From positions 1 through 10,355 of the forward strand of contig CANPWX010000025.1 of NCBI GenBank assembly GCA_947585065.1: a stretch of DNA of 10,355 bases, given 5' to 3'. The DNA comes from an uncultured Bacilli bacterium (lineage in GTDB: Bacteria > Bacillota_I > Bacilli_A > RF39 > UBA660). Each line of letters begins with the position of its first letter. Position 1 is the first letter of the stretch. The position numbers were made by a program, and so were the translations under genes. Below the pieces are notes generated by a model, which was given only the letters and a program-made list of their open reading frames with translations, made no database searches and was not told the origin of the DNA. This document shows, in pieces, positions 1-6,653 of this stretch.

Positions 1-16
1 TTGCCAATGCAAAAGG

Positions 17-46
17 AACTACGACAAACTAACATCGTAGTTTTTT
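17..46 (+). terminator. Intrinsic terminator of a gene left of the window
   Basis: AACTACGA (17-24) pairs perfectly with TCGTAGTT (35-42) around a 10-nt loop and runs into a T tract. No gene inside the window reads into it, so it should end a plus-strand gene that lies mostly or wholly left of position 1. It faces the minus-strand unit that ends at 88. Confidence 0.75.
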
Positions 47-73
47 TATGGTTTAAAAAAACTTTTATTGCAC

Positions 74-97
74 AAAAAAAGGGAAACCTAAGCTTCC
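74..97 (-). terminator. Intrinsic terminator of the DUF1292-like operon
   Basis: Reading on the minus strand, GGAAGC pairs with GTTTCC (five Watson-Crick pairs and one G-U) around the loop TTAG, followed by C and seven T. The loop contains the TAG stop of the upstream gene, so termination overlaps the end of translation. Confidence 0.7.
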
Positions 98-318
98 TTA
101 TCTAAATTTTCTAAAATATTACGAACAGCTTTCATTTCCTCTTCATTTTCTAATGAAAAGATTTCTCCATTTTCTTCGCGAACAATAAAAGCCTCTTCCT
201 CTACTGTTTTATCATCTCGAACAGGAACTAAAACATAATAAGAATGCTCATTCCATACAACACTTTCAAAAACTAAATATTCTTGATGGTCAAATTCAAT
301 AATAACTCCTTTTTCCAT
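88..318 (-). CDS. Small acidic DUF1292-like protein
   Basis: This 76-residue, strongly acidic soluble protein has no signal peptide or membrane segment. Its layout (a FDHQEYLVFESVVWNEHSYYVLVPV strand-rich half, cut here as FDHQEYLVFE and SYYVLVPV, then an Asp/Glu-rich stretch and an EEEMKAVRNILENL helix) resembles DUF1292 (YrzB-type) proteins of Bacillota, whose function is not established. Length fits that family. The ATG shares its first base with the TAA of the upstream 946-residue gene (TAATG), and a GAGGAT ribosome binding site sits inside that gene's end, so translation is probably coupled. It has no promoter of its own that I can see. The DUF1292 call is from recall of the pattern and could be wrong; the ORF itself is secure. 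Confidence 0.72.
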   Translation of the reverse strand: MEKGVIIEFDHQEYLVFESVVWNEHSYYVLVPVRDDKTVEEEAFIVREENGEIFSLENEEEMKAVRNILENLDKEA

Positions 319-3158
319 TATAATCCTCTTCCTCCTAATGCTCTTTCATTCACAATCGTATTTGCATTTAAATAAGAAATAATATCTGCAGAAGTAAATT
401 CTTTTCCTGTATCTTGGAGATTAAAATTATAACCAAAAGATAAGAATGGATACCCTGCTTCAACTAATCGAGCAGCTTCTTCATTAGATTTAGCAGTAAT
501 GATTGTCCCAGATTTTTCATCCCAAAAACACAATTTAATTGCTTTGACTTGTACATTTTCTGCATATCCAAAGGAATGAATTCTACTTCCACCATCAATA
601 GCATCAATATTAGAAGAATCTTTATCAACATATCCATCATTATAACGAATAGTTGCATTTACTGTTACCAAATCCCCAATACCTGGAACATTCGCATTTT
701 TTAATATTTCTTCAGCAGATAAATGAAGATTAGATTCATTATCTATAGTAGGAGCAGTAGGGACAATATTTTCAGAAGGACTAGATATCGTTGGCTCTTC
801 TGTTTCTAAATGGACAACATCTTCAACAACATTATTTGGAACATCATCAAAATCAAGATGAACAGGTTCAACAATCACACCATTATGAAGAGCATCATGA
901 ACACTTTCGACAACATTAGGTGGTACATCTTTATATTCATGCTTTCTTGAAATACTATATCCAGCACTTGCAAGCATTGAAATAGTAAGAGCTACAATAG
1001 CAGCAGTTAAAGCTTTTCTTCGATTGACAAAATGAACTAAATTATCAGCTGCTTTACGAACTACACGATAAACTTTACCTTTTCCACTTCTACTTGCTTG
1101 TAACTTTTGTTTAATTTCTTCCATTTCTTCTTTCTGAGCTTTTAACTGTTCTTTTAGTTGTTCAACTTCACGGTCTCTATCTAAAAGTTTTTTTTGTAAA
1201 TCTTCCATATTTCGATGTAATATTTCATTTTCAGTGGTAAGAATCGAATTATTTTGCTTTTCTTCATCAAGTAAAGACTGTAAATGTTCATATTCTTCAT
1301 TAGAAACTTGTTTTTGTTCTGAATGATCCTTATAAGGTTCTTCTAACACAACTGGAACTTCTTCTTGACTAATAGAAGCATTAAGTTCATTTTCCAAATT
1401 TTGTGTTACCAATGTATAATTATCTTCTTTTTCATCTTCTTTCGAAGAATCCATTAATTCTACCAAACTATCAACAGTTACATTTTTATTAGAAATAAGT
1501 TCAGATACACCTAAAATAGAAACTGCCATTTCATTAATTTTTGAAGCAAGCTCAACAACTTTCTCATCATCTTCCCCTTTTTCCATTTTTAACTTATGAT
1601 AAGTATATATAAATTGGAAAAGATTAGAAATATCTCGATACTCTTGCAACTGCTCTTTCGTATATCCTGAAGATAATAAAGGTTGTTCTTTAAAATTTCT
1701 GGTATCATTAAGTTCATTCAAAGAGTTTTTATAAACATCAGGACTCATAATCTCATTTTCACTTCTTAAAGCTTCATACTTTAAATATTGAAATTCATAG
1801 ATATCGTGGTAATCAATAAACCTTTTATAAAATTGATAAAATTCTTGAAATTTCTTATTAGAAGAAAGCTTTTGTAATTCAGGAATTTGTTTAAATTCAT
1901 CATAATTTTCAAGCCAAAACTCAAACTCTTCATAATCATCATTTTTCGTAACAACTGGATCGGTCTTCACCTCTTCCTTTGTTTCTTCTTTAAATAGATC
2001 ATCAATATTGAGAAGTGTCTTAGCAAGTTCATTTGTCTTAGCAACAATTTGATTTTCTTTTTCTTTTAAACTTTTATCTTGTGGATTTACTAATACTTTT
2101 TGATGTGTTTTATCATAAAGATAAATACATTGAAATAAAGAAGATAATAACCCACAATTAATAATATCATTATTAGAATAATATGGTATTAAATCCGCAG
2201 CACACATTTGAATATCTTGATTATAACGGTCCAAATTTCTTAAATAAGAATTAAAATCTACAACTTCAGCTTCCAATTTCAAAGCATAGTTTTTAAGTAA
2301 TGAAATAATATGATTATCTTTTTCTGTTGTCTTACCATTAGGTGTTAACACTTGTAACATACTAACAAAAGGTCTTAATTTTTCATCTTGAGAAGACATA
2401 ATCTTTTGAACTAATATACTACTAGAAATGGAACTATAATGTTCTAACCAAAAATCAAAAGCAAATTGTTTATCATAACTTTCATTTTCTTCTTTTTCTT
2501 GTTTTTGTTCCTCTACCAAAGAATCCTTTTTCTGATAAAAATCAACTAAATATTTTTTATAATCTTCTTCATTTTCAGCATCATTTTTCATTCTAGGGAT
2601 AGCATCTTTTTCTTCTAATAAATCTTTTGTATGGAACGTTTTTTGATAAAGCATATTTAATTTATCTTGGATACTATGTAATACTTCAACTAATTTTTCT
2701 AATTCATGATTACTTAACCTTCCATCTAAAGCGACTTTTTTCTTTTGTTCATCATAAACAGTTACCAAATAGATAATTCGTGAATAATTATAAATATTCT
2801 CATCATTGAAATATTCATTAATATTATTCCAAGAATCTTCAGATTCATATTTTTTAATTTCTTCTTTAATACGATTTATTTCTTGATAGTAGTCTCCTCT
2901 TTGTTTTATCCAAACTAGTCTTTCTTCATATAATCTATTCTTTTCTTCTTCATCGGTAGTCGTATTAATTTTATCTTCTATTTCTTCAATAATCTCGCCA
3001 ATTTCTTCGGCACCTTGTAAAAAGAATACTAAATCTTCCTCTAAAGCGACTCTCGTTTTTTTCTGATTTGTTCCATATAATCCTTGGCAAAACAACACAA
3101 ATTTTGCATCCTTTTCCTTTAATTTTTTGATTAAATCATTGTTCATGATATTATCCAT
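318..3158 (-). CDS. Large single-pass coiled-coil membrane protein, unknown function
   Basis: I do not recognise this 946-residue protein. Residues 1 to about 610 are charged and helical. Three degenerate repeats can be seen, each closing with an I-Y-x-x-Y helix and a Leu-rich stretch: near 127-187 (RIIYLVTVYDEQ), 338-390 (LFQCIYLYDKT) and 511-555 (LFQFIYTYHKL). Repeats 2 and 3 also open alike (DFWLEHY, EFWLENY). Residues about 616-691 form a coiled coil. A basic patch (FVNRRK) precedes one membrane helix (ALTAAIVALTISMLASAGY, about 716-736), so the bulk should be cytoplasmic and the last 210 residues outside. The outside part has a doubled DVPxNVVExV motif, a Pro/Ser/Thr linker and a compact C-terminal domain (about 831-946). 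The start used has GGGTG six bases upstream; an ATG five codons earlier lies only a few bases from the predicted transcription start. A structural or cell-envelope tether role is a guess. Confidence 0.85.
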   Translation of the reverse strand: MDNIMNNDLIKKLKEKDAKFVLFCQGLYGTNQKKTRVALEEDLVFFLQGAEEIGEIIEEIEDKINTTTDEEEKNRLYEERLVWIKQRGDYYQEINRIKEEIKKYESEDSWNNINEYFNDENIYNYSRIIYLVTVYDEQKKKVALDGRLSNHELEKLVEVLHSIQDKLNMLYQKTFHTKDLLEEKDAIPRMKNDAENEEDYKKYLVDFYQKKDSLVEEQKQEKEENESYDKQFAFDFWLEHYSSISSSILVQKIMSSQDEKLRPFVSMLQVLTPNGKTTEKDNHIISLLKNYALKLEAEVVDFNSYLRNLDRYNQDIQMCAADLIPYYSNNDIINCGLLSSLFQCIYLYDKTHQKVLVNPQDKSLKEKENQIVAKTNELAKTLLNIDDLFKEETKEEVKTDPVVTKNDDYEEFEFWLENYDEFKQIPELQKLSSNKKFQEFYQFYKRFIDYHDIYEFQYLKYEALRSENEIMSPDVYKNSLNELNDTRNFKEQPLLSSGYTKEQLQEYRDISNLFQFIYTYHKLKMEKGEDDEKVVELASKINEMAVSILGVSELISNKNVTVDSLVELMDSSKEDEKEDNYTLVTQNLENELNASISQEEVPVVLEEPYKDHSEQKQVSNEEYEHLQSLLDEEKQNNSILTTENEILHRNMEDLQKKLLDRDREVEQLKEQLKAQKEEMEEIKQKLQASRSGKGKVYRVVRKAADNLVHFVNRRKALTAAIVALTISMLASAGYSISRKHEYKDVPPNVVESVHDALHNGVIVEPVHLDFDDVPNNVVEDVVHLETEEPTISSPSENIVPTAPTIDNESNLHLSAEEILKNANVPGIGDLVTVNATIRYNDGYVDKDSSNIDAIDGGSRIHSFGYAENVQVKAIKLCFWDEKSGTIITAKSNEEAARLVEAGYPFLSFGYNFNLQDTGKEFTSADIISYLNANTIVNERALGGRGL

Positions 3159-3186
3159 TTTCATCACCCACATATCTATTATCGAT

Positions 3187-3195
3187 ATTATAACA
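3187..3195 (-). promoter_or_regulatory. Extended -10 promoter of the 946-residue gene
   Basis: On the minus strand the sequence reads TGTTATAAT, a perfect extended -10, ending 28 bases before the chosen ATG. The -35 region is a T tract with no good match, which is common for extended -10 promoters. The predicted start of transcription is near 3180. Confidence 0.6.
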
Positions 3196-3204
3196 TAGTT
3201 TTAT

Positions 3205-3234
3205 AAAAAAAAGAAGATTTTTTTCAAATCTTCT
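3205..3234 (-). terminator. Intrinsic terminator of the cotZ-like gene
   Basis: On the minus strand AGAAGATTT pairs perfectly over 9 bp with AAATCTTCT around a GAAAA loop, then runs into T. The first bases overlap the TAG stop of the coat gene. It insulates the coat gene from the promoter of the next gene at 3187-3195. Confidence 0.85.
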
Positions 3235-3652
3235 AAACACATTCTACGTAAGTGTCCGATAAGCAGCGAATTGCACAAACACAATTTAAATCAATGGTAA
3301 AAAATGAGTTTGTAGCAACATATGGATTTAAACTAGTTGGATCTGGATTTGCTTCTAAAACTCGACAAGTACAGCAGCAGTTATCAACTTTTTCTACACG
3401 AAACACAGAAGATGTTGTCCCGCCTACTACTGGATCCTTACTAGTTGGCATCGTAAAAGCTACTCCGTTAGAACCACAAGTATAAAGCTCAATTGGTCTA
3501 GTATTACAGATCAAACAATTTGGTCCACCACCTAGTATCGGTCTGTCACAAGAATCTAAGCAAGAATCTGGACAAGCATTTTGTTGTAGAACTAGAATAA
3601 CGTTTAATATTTCTGATATACAATTTGAGTTGCATGTTTCATTATTACACAT
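3233..3652 (-). CDS. cotZ: CotY/CotZ-family spore coat (crust) protein
   Basis: This 139-residue protein has 17 cysteines, clustered at the N-terminus (CNNETCNSNC, CPDSCLDSC), in the middle (NCCCTC) and at the C-terminus. The C-terminal pattern FTIDLNCVCAIRCL matches the VDLDCFCAINCLN region of Bacillus CotZ, and the central FRVEKVDN block and length (about 140-160 in the family) also fit. In Bacillus, CotY/CotZ and ExsY proteins cross-link through disulfides into the outermost crust or exosporium lattice. The ATG has a GGAAAGGGG ribosome binding site seven bases upstream and a sigma-K-like promoter further up, so expression late in the mother cell is expected. CotY and CotZ cannot be told apart here; the symbol is for the family. 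Confidence 0.9.
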   Translation of the reverse strand: MCNNETCNSNCISEILNVILVLQQNACPDSCLDSCDRPILGGGPNCLICNTRPIELYTCGSNGVAFTMPTSKDPVVGGTTSSVFRVEKVDNCCCTCRVLEANPDPTSLNPYVATNSFFTIDLNCVCAIRCLSDTYVECV

Positions 3653-3682
3653 ACATATTCCCCTTTCCTATATTCTCACTAA

Positions 3683-3709
3683 TAATTTATGTGAATTTTT
3701 AAAATTAGT
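3683..3709 (-). promoter_or_regulatory. Sigma-K-like promoter of the coat gene
   Basis: On the minus strand there is AC, a 16-base spacer and CATAAATTA, which matches the Bacillus sigma-K pattern (AC, 16-17 bases, CATAnnnTA). It lies 31 bases upstream of the coat gene ATG, leaving room for the ribosome binding site. Sigma-E promoters look similar, so sigma-E cannot be excluded. Confidence 0.65.
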
Positions 3710-3730
3710 GCAATTCTCTAAAAAATAGTG

Positions 3731-3736
3731 TATAAT
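3731..3736 (+). promoter_or_regulatory. -10 box of the EIIB-like gene
   Basis: A perfect TATAAT lies 20 bases before the ATG at 3757. The -35 region is poor: TGCAAT (3709-3714) is the nearest candidate. The divergent sigma-K-like promoter of the coat gene starts only about 20 bases away, so the two genes share one intergenic regulatory region. Confidence 0.5.
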
Positions 3737-3756
3737 TTATTTAGAAGGTGATAAAA

Positions 3757-4074
3757 ATGAGTGAATGGATAATTTATCTTATCATTATACTAGTTTTACT
3801 TATTATTTCTTTAGTTGTAGCTAAACTAATGAAAAAAGATTTTCATTTAGAAGCCAACAAACTTTTAGGCTATTTAGGTGGAAAAGATAACATAGTAAAT
3901 GCAGAATGCAACTTATCTCGTTTTAAAGTTATTTTAAAAGATGTTTCAAAAGTAGACAAAGATGGAATTACAAAATTAGGTGCTAAAGGAATTGTAGAAA
4001 TTGATAATCAATTAAAAATTATATTTGGACGAGATGCCAAACAACTAAAAAAATATATCGACGAATTACTATAG
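3757..4074 (+). CDS. Membrane-anchored PTS EIIB-like protein lacking the usual active-site Cys
   Basis: This 105-residue protein has an N-terminal membrane helix (about 4-24, WIIYLIIILVLLIISLVVA) followed by a stand-alone domain resembling the glucose/sucrose-type PTS IIB domain: GKDNIV, then DVSKVDKDGITKLGAKGIVEI and IIFGRDAKQLKKYI (split here from the longer run). Normal EIIB domains carry the phosphorylated Cys in a CxTR motif and are fused to, or work with, an EIIC permease. Here the local sequence is ECNLSRF: aligned on Arg55, the Cys position is Asn52 and a Cys sits one residue earlier (Cys51). No EIIC or other PTS gene is nearby. A regulatory or sensing role at the membrane is inferred; transport is unlikely. 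The ATG has AGAAGGTG upstream; an in-frame GTG three codons earlier overlaps that site and is rejected. Confidence 0.82.
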   Translation: MSEWIIYLIIILVLLIISLVVAKLMKKDFHLEANKLLGYLGGKDNIVNAECNLSRFKVILKDVSKVDKDGITKLGAKGIVEIDNQLKIIFGRDAKQLKKYIDELL

Positions 4075-4095
4075 ATGATGTTCTATAGTTTTTTT
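4068..4095 (+). terminator. Intrinsic terminator of the EIIB-like gene
   Basis: ACTATAGA (4068-4075) pairs perfectly with TCTATAGT (4082-4089) around TGATGT and runs into seven T. It contains the TAG stop of this gene and, on the other strand, the TAG stop of the convergent gene at 4083. Confidence 0.9.
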
Positions 4096-4382
4096 ATGTC
4101 AATAATACTTGGTATAGAAATTCTCTTACCATCCATAGTAAGTAAACTACTTCCACTTTTACCTACAATCTCCGTTTCAAAAACATCATTTTTTGTAGTA
4201 ATTTCTACTTTACTTTTATAAACAAAATCTTTACTTCCAAAAATAGAATCAATTTCTTTTAAAATATTTTTACTAGAATCACGATCATCCATTAATTTAG
4301 AATAAAACATTTCTTTATTATTATGAAGATCTTTATCAATAGAACTCGCAAATACTTTTGGTAATTCTTTCATATTATTCAT
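4083..4382 (-). CDS. Hypothetical 99-residue protein
   Basis: I do not recognise this protein. It is soluble-looking, with no membrane segment. The N-terminal half is charged and probably helical (LHNNKEMFYSKLMDDRDSSK); the C-terminal half looks strand-rich (VYKSKVEITTK, FETEIVGKSGSSLLTM, RISIPSIIDIKKL). A GAGGTG site lies two bases from the first ATG, which is close, and eleven bases from a second in-frame ATG (Met4, 4373), so the true start could be either. It converges on the EIIB-like gene, diverges from the SEDS gene with only 38 bases between, and appears to be a single-gene unit. Codon use matches its neighbours, and the ORF is almost as long as the space allows, so I take it as real. 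Confidence 0.7.
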   Translation of the reverse strand: MNNMKELPKVFASSIDKDLHNNKEMFYSKLMDDRDSSKNILKEIDSIFGSKDFVYKSKVEITTKNDVFETEIVGKSGSSLLTMDGKRISIPSIIDIKKL

Positions 4383-4400
4383 GTCACCTCATATTTATTT

Positions 4401-4406
4401 TATGAT
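4401..4406 (+). promoter_or_regulatory. Possible -10 box of the SEDS gene
   Basis: TATGAT matches five of six -10 bases and lies 14 bases before the ATG at 4421, which would give a leader of only about 8 nt. TTCATG 17 bases upstream is a weak -35. Together with the missing ribosome binding site this would mean near-leaderless translation. Confidence 0.3.
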
Positions 4407-4420
4407 TAAATTTAAAATTC

Positions 4421-5542
4421 ATGAAACATAATAAATATATGAAAACAAAGAACATTTTAAAAAAATTATATTTTTGGATTCCCTTTCTAACATTACTTAC
4501 GATTAGTCTTTTTGTTATGTATCATGCAAAATTTATAATGAACACCTATGAACATCATTTTGAACGACAATTATTATGGTTTGGAATAGGTATTTTTTTA
4601 CTATTTATATTCCAATATATTCCTACAAAAAAATTATTTTCTTACAGTTTTCTTTTTTATATAATAAATCTATTCTTTCTAATCCTAGTTTTATTTATAG
4701 GAAAGGACATTAATGGGGCAAGAGCATGGATTGATTTTAAATATTTTAGTTTTCAACCAAGTGAATTAATGAAACTCTCTCTTTCTTTATTTTTAGCTAA
4801 TTTTTGTACTCGAAAAAAACCTAAAAATTGGAAAGAAGAAATAGTATTTCTATTAGAAGTCTTTATTATTTGTCTTATCCCATCCCTATTAGTTTTTTTA
4901 GAACCCGATACAGGTGCAATTATATTCTACCTTTTAATCACATTGACTTTATTATGTGGAACGATAAGAAAACGTTGGATCATTTTAATCATAGGAACAA
5001 TACTAAGTCTATTATCAATCTTTTTCTATTTCTATTTTCAAAACAAAGATCTTTTAATCAATTTAATTGGAACAAGTTTTTTCTATCGTATGGATCGAAT
5101 CTTAACACTAGGTAGTGGAATGCAAATTGAAAATGCACTAATTGCTTTAGGAAGTGCTCCTATCATCAATTTTTCACTAACAAAAACCGGCATCTATATC
5201 CCAGAAGCTCCAACAGATTTTGTTTTTGCTTTAATTGCAAATGTTTTTGGAATAACAGGTAACATCATTGTCTTAATCTCTTTCTTCTTAATAGATTGCT
5301 ATCTAATAAATTATCAAAAAAAGGAAAAAAATAAAACTCTAAAATTATTTGACAAAGCCTTTTTAAGTATATTAATACCCAGTGAAATCATAGGAATTGC
5401 AATGAATCTAGGACTATTTCCAATTATTGGAATTCCACTTCCTTTTCTTAGTTACGGAGGTTCATCAACCATTGTATTATTTTTATTTCTAGCCATATTA
5501 TTTAGCAAAATAAATAAGAAAAAAGCAAAGAAAAAAATGTAG
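4421..5542 (+). CDS. SEDS-family peptidoglycan glycosyltransferase (FtsW/RodA/SpoVE type)
   Basis: This 373-residue protein with about ten membrane helices has the family signatures in order: NGARAWIDF (98-106), FSFQPSELMKL (109-119), FLEPDTG (159-165), IPEAPTDFVFA (260-270) and PLPFLSYGGSS (339-349). SEDS proteins polymerise lipid II into glycan strands with a partner class B PBP. Asp266 in TDF matches the essential Asp of E. coli FtsW (Asp297). Length is normal. The usual Gly-rich stretch before the PEA loop is replaced by GSAPIINFSLTKTG (244-257), so it is a divergent member. No PBP or mreCD gene is adjacent; coat genes on both sides hint at a sporulation (SpoVE-like) job, but division or elongation are equally possible. 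No ribosome binding site is visible before the first ATG or the Met7 ATG. Confidence 0.93.
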   Translation: MKHNKYMKTKNILKKLYFWIPFLTLLTISLFVMYHAKFIMNTYEHHFERQLLWFGIGIFLLFIFQYIPTKKLFSYSFLFYIINLFFLILVLFIGKDINGARAWIDFKYFSFQPSELMKLSLSLFLANFCTRKKPKNWKEEIVFLLEVFIICLIPSLLVFLEPDTGAIIFYLLITLTLLCGTIRKRWIILIIGTILSLLSIFFYFYFQNKDLLINLIGTSFFYRMDRILTLGSGMQIENALIALGSAPIINFSLTKTGIYIPEAPTDFVFALIANVFGITGNIIVLISFFLIDCYLINYQKKEKNKTLKLFDKAFLSILIPSEIIGIAMNLGLFPIIGIPLPFLSYGGSSTIVLFLFLAILFSKINKKKAKKKM

Positions 5543-5553
5543 ATTTCTCTACA
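5531..5553 (-). terminator. Intrinsic terminator of the Tyr/Pro-rich gene
   Basis: On the minus strand TGTAGA pairs with TCTACA around a GAAA tetraloop, followed by seven T. It begins next to the stop of the minus gene at 5554 and covers the last codons and TAG stop of the convergent SEDS gene. On the plus strand the same hairpin has no T tract. Confidence 0.85.
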
Positions 5554-5775
5554 CTAATAAGGTTGATAAAAACTATAAGAATAATTTCCATAAGGTCCTG
5601 GTGGCATTGGTCCTGGTCCATAATTTGGATAAGGTGCTACATTATAAATAGGTCTTGGTCTTGTAAGGCCCACAGCAGCTCCACCAATAAGCGCTCCACC
5701 TAAAAAAGGTAACAAAAATTGACGATCGCCAGCAAACATGGGACTTGTATTTATCGGATACTGATAGTTGTACAT
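5554..5775 (-). CDS. Small Tyr/Pro/Gly-rich protein, probable spore coat or envelope component
   Basis: This 73-residue protein has a Tyr-rich head (MYNYQYPINTSPMFAGDRQF), a Gly/Ala/Leu hydrophobic core (LLPFLGGALIGGAAVGL, about 21-37) and a tail of Pro, Tyr, Gly and Asn (YPNYGPGPMPPGPYGNYSYS). Small proteins with a YPYP head, a glycine-zipper core and an RPRP turn are common in spore-forming Bacilli and are often coat-associated; that is a resemblance, not a family assignment. GAGAGGAG lies seven bases before the ATG. A CATAGTTTA element upstream (5796-5804) resembles a mother-cell sigma promoter. It forms a single-gene unit between its own terminator and the ytxH terminator. A membrane role through the glycine zipper is the alternative. 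Confidence 0.75.
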   Translation of the reverse strand: MYNYQYPINTSPMFAGDRQFLLPFLGGALIGGAAVGLTRPRPIYNVAPYPNYGPGPMPPGPYGNYSYSFYQPY

Positions 5776-5795
5776 AATTTTACTCCTCTCGTTAA

Positions 5796-5804
5796 TAAAC
5801 TATG
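5796..5804 (-). promoter_or_regulatory. Possible sigma-K/E-like -10 element of the Tyr/Pro-rich gene
   Basis: CATAGTTTA on the minus strand fits CATAnnnTA. The AC that could serve as -35 is 18 bases upstream, one or two more than usual, and the predicted transcript would start right at the ribosome binding site, so this is tentative. Confidence 0.3.
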
Positions 5805-5837
5805 TCTTTTTCCCAAATTCTTGTGTTATACAAGCCT

Positions 5838-5866
5838 AAAAAAACAGAAATTTTTATTTTTCCGTT
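5838..5866 (-). terminator. Intrinsic terminator of the ytxH operon
   Basis: On the minus strand AACGGAAA pairs with TTTCTGTT (one G-U) around an A-rich 8-nt loop and continues into T. The loop contains the TAA stop of ytxH. Confidence 0.75.
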
Positions 5867-6351
5867 TTTGTTTTCCTTTTCGTTGTACTCTTCTTTTGAC
5901 TTTTTTTCTTTGAAGAAACCTTTTTTATTTCTTTTTTAGAGCTTTGATCTTCTTCTATTTCATTTAACTCATCCAAAAAATCATTCAAAACAAGACTAGC
6001 ATTTTCTTTTAAACTTTTTGCAGCCTTTTCAACAATGGGTGCTCCTGCTTCTTTGGCTGTTTTCATCAAATCAGAACATTTTTCTTCTACAATACTAACT
6101 TTTTCTTTGGCAAGTTCTTTAGCCGTGACTACATCTATCCCAGATAACTCTTTCTTAATTTCCGAAACTCGATGTAAAAAATCAGCTTTTGTTTCTTCTA
6201 CATCAATATTTTTTATCGTGTCAATAAGAACGGAAAAAGATTTTTTTAAATCATTCCTTGTTTCACTACCTTCTTTTGGAGCAAGTAATATTCCTAATCC
6301 TGCCCCAACCAAAGCACCTGTCAAAAAAGAATGAAACTTATTACTACTCAT
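5854..6351 (-). CDS. ytxH: YtxH-family membrane-associated protein
   Basis: This 165-residue protein has the YtxH signature at its N-terminus: a short glycine-rich membrane segment followed by LLAPKEGSETR (FLTGALVGAGLGILLAPKEG, residues 9-28). Next come about 100 residues of amphipathic helix and a Lys/Ser/Thr-rich basic tail from about residue 138. YtxH belongs to the general-stress operon ytxGHJ in Bacillus subtilis; its exact function is unknown. The start is the ATG at 6351, with GAAAGAAG upstream; an in-frame ATG 19 codons earlier lies inside the previous gene and encodes a basic leader absent from the family. The first 8 bases (ATGAGTAG) overlap the end of the ytxG-like gene, so the two are coupled. 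The long basic tail suggests contact with nucleic acid or acidic envelope polymers; that is inference. Confidence 0.88.
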   Translation of the reverse strand: MSSNKFHSFLTGALVGAGLGILLAPKEGSETRNDLKKSFSVLIDTIKNIDVEETKADFLHRVSEIKKELSGIDVVTAKELAKEKVSIVEEKCSDLMKTAKEAGAPIVEKAAKSLKENASLVLNDFLDELNEIEEDQSSKKEIKKVSSKKKSQKKSTTKRKTKTEK

Positions 6352-6652
6352 GATTGTCTTCTTTCTTAGAAATTTCCTTTTTATTTTTTTTCTTTCCAGT
6401 AAAAACATTAGAAATCATAGAAGTAACACCTTCAACTACTTTATCAGTAACAAGAACTATTTTATCAGTTGTTGTATCAATAATATGGAATAAACCATCT
6501 AAAGCTTTTACTTTATCATTTACATTATCTACAACTTTTTCCACTTTATCTAAAGCAATTAAACATTTAATAGCTAAAACAATTCCAATCATCAATATAA
6601 TAATTAATAATACATAAATAATGATAGGTAAAAAATCTAATAAAAAACTCAT
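6344..6652 (-). CDS. YtxG-like (DUF948-type) membrane protein
   Basis: This 102-residue protein has one N-terminal membrane helix (about 5-30, FLPIIIYVLLIIILMIGIVLA), then a heptad-like helix (LDKVEKVVDNVNDKVKAL ... IIDTTTDKIVLVTDKVV) and a short Lys/Glu tail. This matches the plan of DUF948/YtxG proteins, and the order ytxG-ytxH with overlap is that of Bacillus subtilis. The family assignment rests on layout and context more than on conserved residues. The ATG at 6652 has GAGAGG nine bases upstream; earlier in-frame ATGs either overlap that site or lie inside the previous gene. It begins one base after the TAG of the upstream gene, so all three reading frames here are packed for coupling. 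Confidence 0.78.
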   Translation of the reverse strand: MSFLLDFLPIIIYVLLIIILMIGIVLAIKCLIALDKVEKVVDNVNDKVKALDGLFHIIDTTTDKIVLVTDKVVEGVTSMISNVFTGKKKNKKEISKKEDNHE

Positions 6653-6653
6653 A

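Noticed and set aside
3252..3485. 77-codon plus-strand ORF opposite the coat gene
   Set aside because: It is the antisense shadow of the cotZ-like gene, whose cysteine pattern, promoter, ribosome binding site and terminator all fit the minus strand.
4396..4404. CATAAAATA as a sporulation promoter of the 99-residue gene
   Set aside because: Transcription would begin inside the ribosome binding site, and there is no matching -35, so the match is probably chance in AT-rich DNA.
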